From assembly GCF_006636205.1 (NCBI RefSeq), contig NZ_VIGB01000003.1, forward strand, positions 1,364,001 to 1,428,000: a stretch of 64,000 nucleotides of DNA, written 5' to 3'. Position numbers and translations under genes: made by a program. Below the pieces are notes generated by a model. That model made no database searches. It was given only the letters and a program-made list of their open reading frames with translations, and was not told the origin of the DNA. Shown here piece by piece: positions 61,345 through 64,000 of the stretch. The DNA comes from Kitasatospora acidiphila (GTDB lineage Bacteria; Actinomycetota; Actinomycetes; Streptomycetales; Streptomycetaceae). Each line of letters begins with the position of its first letter. Positions within the stretch are counted from its first letter, which is position 1.

Positions 61345-61896
61345 TCAGGCCTGCTGCGGCCAGGCCTCGGCGAGCATCTTGCGGGTGTCGGCGAGCAGCT
61401 GCGGCAGCACCTTGGTGTGGCCGACCACCGGCATGAAGTTGGTGTCCCCGCCCCAGCGCGGCACCACGTGCTGGTGCAGGTGCGCGGCGATCCCGGCGCC
61501 GGCCGCCCCGCCCTGGTTCATGCCGATGTTGAACCCGTGGGCACCCGAGGCCGCCCGCAGCGCGGTCATCGCCTGCTTGGTGAGCGCCGCCAGCTCGACG
61601 GTCTCCTCGTCGGTCAGCTCGGTGTAGTCGGCCACGTGCCGGTACGGGACCACCATCAGGTGGCCGCCGTTGTACGGGTACAGGTTGAGCACCGCGAAGA
61701 CGTGCTGGCCGCGGGTGATGATCAGCCCGTCCTCGTCGCTCAGCGAGGGGATCGTGCAGAACGGGCAGCCGTCGTCCGGGGCGGGCCCGGTCGGCTTGTT
61801 CTCGCCCTGGATGTACGCCATCCGATGGGGGGTCCACAAACGCCGGAAGCCGTCCGGCTCCCCGACTCCCTGCTGCAGTACCGGCTCACTCGTCAT
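61345..61896 (-). CDS. HIT-family protein (Ap4A phosphorylase-like)
   Basis: 183 residues from the ATG at 61896; the ribosome site is weak and a longer start at 61908 is possible. DDGCPFCTIPS is an N-terminal Cys pair found in this subfamily. NLYPYNGGHLMVVPYRH and GIAAHLHQHVVPRWGGD hold the His triad (H-x-H-x-H). Mycobacterial relatives act as Ap4A phosphorylases. It is directly downstream of thrS, and such a pairing with a tRNA synthetase that releases Ap4A is suggestive. Confidence 0.9.
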   Translation of the reverse strand: MTSEPVLQQGVGEPDGFRRLWTPHRMAYIQGENKPTGPAPDDGCPFCTIPSLSDEDGLIITRGQHVFAVLNLYPYNGGHLMVVPYRHVADYTELTDEETVELAALTKQAMTALRAASGAHGFNIGMNQGGAAGAGIAAHLHQHVVPRWGGDTNFMPVVGHTKVLPQLLADTRKMLAEAWPQQA

Positions 61897-62001
61897 GCTG
61901 ATCAGCATATTCGTCCGGAGCACCGGACAGACAGGCATGGGCCGGACTCCCGGAAGGAAGCCCGGCCCCACACCTCAGTACTCGACTCGGTACCGGACTG
62001 C

Positions 62002-63981
62002 TCAGACCTGGATCCGGCGCTGCACCGCGTCCACGATCTCGGCGACGGCCTCGGCCGTCGGCACACCGTTCTTCTGCTCACCGTTGCGGTAGCGGAAGCT
62101 CACCGCGCCGGCCTCGACGTCGTCGTTGCCCGCGATCAGCATGAACGGGATCTTGGCCTTCTGGGCGTTGCGGATCTTCTTCTGCATCCGGTCGTCCGAG
62201 GCGTCCACCTCGACCCGGATGCCGTGCTTCTTCAGCTCCGCCGCGACCTCCTGGAGGTACGGCACGTGCTCGTCGGTGATCGGGATGCCGACCACGGTGA
62301 CCGGGGCCAGCCAGGGCGGCATCGCACCCGCGTAGTGCTCCAGCAGCACGGCGAAGAACCGCTCGATCGAGCCGAACAGCGCGCGGTGGATCATCACCGG
62401 ACGCTGGCGGTTGCCGTCCGCGCCCTGGAACTCCAGGTCGAAGCGCTGCGGCAGCTGGAAGTCGACCTGGATGGTGGACATCTGCCAGGTGCGGCCGATC
62501 GCGTCCCGCGCCTGCACCGAGATCTTCGGACCGTAGAACGCGGCACCGGCCTCGTCCAGCACGAGCTCGAGGTTCTGCTTCTCGGCCGCCTTGCGCAGCG
62601 TCTCGGTGGCCTCTTCCCACTCCTCGTCCGAGCCGATGAACTTCTCCGGGTCCTTGGTGGAGAGCTCCAGGTAGAAGTCGGTCAGGCCGTAGTCGCGCAG
62701 CAGGTCCAGCACGAAGGTGAGCAGCGAGTCCAGCTCGCCGGCCATCTGCTCCTTGGTGCAGTAGATGTGCGCGTCGTCCTGGGTGAAGCCGCGGGCGCGG
62801 GTCAGGCCGTGCACCACACCCGACTTCTCGTACCGGTAGACCGTGCCGAACTCGAAGAGCCGCAGGGGCAGTTCGCGGTACGACCGACCGCGCGAGCGGA
62901 AGATCAGGTTGTGCATCGGGCAGTTCATCGGCTTGAGGTAGTAGTCGTTCTCGCCGTCGAGCTGCATGGGCGGGTACATGCCGTCGGCGTACCAGTCCAG
63001 GTGACCGGAGAGCTCGAACAGGGTGCCCTTGGTCGCGTGCGGGGTGTAGACGAACTCGTAGCCCGCCTCCTCGTGCCGCTTGCGCGAGTAGTCCTCCATC
63101 GCCCGGCGCATCACGCCGCCCTTGGGGTGGAAGACGGCCAGGCCGGAGCCGATCTCCTCGGGGATGGAGAAGAGGTCGAGCTCGGTGCCCAGCTTGCGGT
63201 GGTCGCGCTTGGCGGCCTCCTCCAGGAACTCCAGGTGGGCCTTCAGCTCGTCCTTGGTCGGCCAGGCGGTGCCGTAGATGCGCTGCAGCATCGGGTTCTT
63301 CTCGCTGCCGCGCCAGTAGGCGCCGGCCGAGCGCATGATCTTGAACGCCGGGATCATCCGGGTGCTGGGCAGGTGCGGGCCGCGGCAGAGGTCGCCCCAG
63401 CAGGTGTCGCCGGTCTTGGCGTCCAGGTTGTCGTAGATGGTCAGCTCGCCGCTGCCCACCTCGACGTCGGCACCCTCGCCGGCGGTGGCCGCGGAGCCCT
63501 TGAGGCCGATCAGCTCCAGCTTGTACGGCTCCTTGGCCAGCTCCTCGCGGGCCGCCTCGTCGGTGACCACGCGGCGGGAGAACTTCTGACCCTTCTTGAT
63601 GATCTCCTGCATCCGCTTCTCGATGGCCTTCAGGTCATCGGGGTGGAACGGCTTCTCGACGTCGAAGTCGTAGTAGAAGCCGTCCTTGATCGGCGGACCG
63701 ATGCCGAGCTTGGCCTCGGGGAAGATCTCCTGCACGGCCTGGGCCATCACATGGGCGGTCGAGTGGCGCAGGATGTTCAGGCCGTCCGGGCTGGCGATCT
63801 CGACCGGCTCGACCTCGTCGCCGTCCTGGAGCTGGTAGCCGAGGTCCTTGAGGGCCCCGGCCACCCGGGCGGCGATCACGCTGCGGTTGTCGGCGAACAG
63901 CTCGGCGGCGGTAGTGCCCGTGGTCACCACGCGCTCTTCCCGATCGGGTTCGCGGTTGATGATTACCCGGACGTCCGTCAC
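62002..63981 (-). CDS. thrS: Threonyl-tRNA synthetase
   Basis: 659 residues. The TGS domain is [18 protein letters not shown]. The editing domain carries [18 protein letters not shown]. The class II core has [20 protein letters not shown] (Cys zinc ligand), [10 protein letters not shown] and the C-terminal anticodon-binding domain ending [15 protein letters not shown]. The GTG start at 63981 has GGAGAG upstream. It is complete within the window and lies near the right edge. Confidence 0.97.
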   Translation of the reverse strand: MTDVRVIINREPDREERVVTTGTTAAELFADNRSVIAARVAGALKDLGYQLQDGDEVEPVEIASPDGLNILRHSTAHVMAQAVQEIFPEAKLGIGPPIKDGFYYDFDVEKPFHPDDLKAIEKRMQEIIKKGQKFSRRVVTDEAAREELAKEPYKLELIGLKGSAATAGEGADVEVGSGELTIYDNLDAKTGDTCWGDLCRGPHLPSTRMIPAFKIMRSAGAYWRGSEKNPMLQRIYGTAWPTKDELKAHLEFLEEAAKRDHRKLGTELDLFSIPEEIGSGLAVFHPKGGVMRRAMEDYSRKRHEEAGYEFVYTPHATKGTLFELSGHLDWYADGMYPPMQLDGENDYYLKPMNCPMHNLIFRSRGRSYRELPLRLFEFGTVYRYEKSGVVHGLTRARGFTQDDAHIYCTKEQMAGELDSLLTFVLDLLRDYGLTDFYLELSTKDPEKFIGSDEEWEEATETLRKAAEKQNLELVLDEAGAAFYGPKISVQARDAIGRTWQMSTIQVDFQLPQRFDLEFQGADGNRQRPVMIHRALFGSIERFFAVLLEHYAGAMPPWLAPVTVVGIPITDEHVPYLQEVAAELKKHGIRVEVDASDDRMQKKIRNAQKAKIPFMLIAGNDDVEAGAVSFRYRNGEQKNGVPTAEAVAEIVDAVQRRIQV

Positions 63982-64000
63982 CGGTCTCTCCTGACGTGCT

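Noticed and set aside
61939-61968. Hairpin between HIT and thrS genes as a terminator
   Set aside because: Arms are only 7 bases with a long loop, which is expected by chance at this GC content.

Overview
The window is a high-GC actinobacterial chromosome segment. Gene content and order point to Streptomycetaceae (Streptomyces or Kitasatospora): efp-nusB beside an aro block, alaS with two small membrane genes upstream, rpsD, rarA, aspS-hisS, rel-apt-secF-secD-yajC-ruvBAC-yebC-pdxT-pdxS, the PIM lipid genes, a HIT protein and thrS. That order is my recollection of conserved streptomycete synteny and was not searched. Many starts are GTG or TTG, and several operons have 4-base stop/start overlaps. 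I see no rRNA, tRNA, CRISPR array, phage or intact insertion sequence.

Layout. 0-2.2 kb: pepQ-like, efp and nusB on the minus strand. 2.3-15.6 kb: an accessory block bounded by two SapA-like secreted proteins in opposite orientation. It holds a lipase-maturation-factor membrane protein, a quinone oxidoreductase with a divergent MarR regulator, an MFS exporter, a Tat-exported esterase, an AzlCD amino-acid exporter with a divergent Lrp regulator, a radical SAM enzyme with an unusual cysteine motif, a LysE-type exporter with a divergent LysR regulator, and a GlcP glucose permease. 15.8-25.8 kb: a Nei-type glycosylase, a Pro/Ala-rich P-loop protein, aroQ-aroB-aroK-aroC, a small membrane protein, aroE-mltG and ruvX. 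25.8-34.1 kb: alaS with DUF6167/DUF948 genes, a STAND ATPase, rpsD and rarA.

34.1-36.1 kb holds three consecutive damaged genes: a truncated Ser/Thr kinase, ppk2 and a Uma2 nuclease. A fourth damaged gene, DUF349, lies at 41.3 kb. All four carry what looks like a one-base loss in a G/C run, so sequencing error must be considered before biology. 36.2-42.5 kb: aspS-hisS-MBL hydrolase and a peptidyl-prolyl isomerase. 42.6-54.3 kb: stringent response and purine salvage (rel, apt), protein export (secF, secD, yajC), Holliday junction processing (ruvB, ruvA, ruvC), yebC, and PLP synthesis (pdxT, pdxS). 54.4-64 kb: a LemA-like protein, a secreted protein with a duplicated cupredoxin-like domain, pgsA-patA-pimA for phosphatidylinositol mannosides, a DCC protein, a large unknown membrane protein, a HIT protein and thrS.

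I found no obvious new multi-gene defence or biosynthetic system. The most interesting items are the radical SAM protein with a CX8CX2C motif, the M24 peptidase homologue missing most metal ligands, the duplicated cupredoxin-like protein, the paired MarR operators, the SecD low-complexity insertion and the clustered frameshifts.
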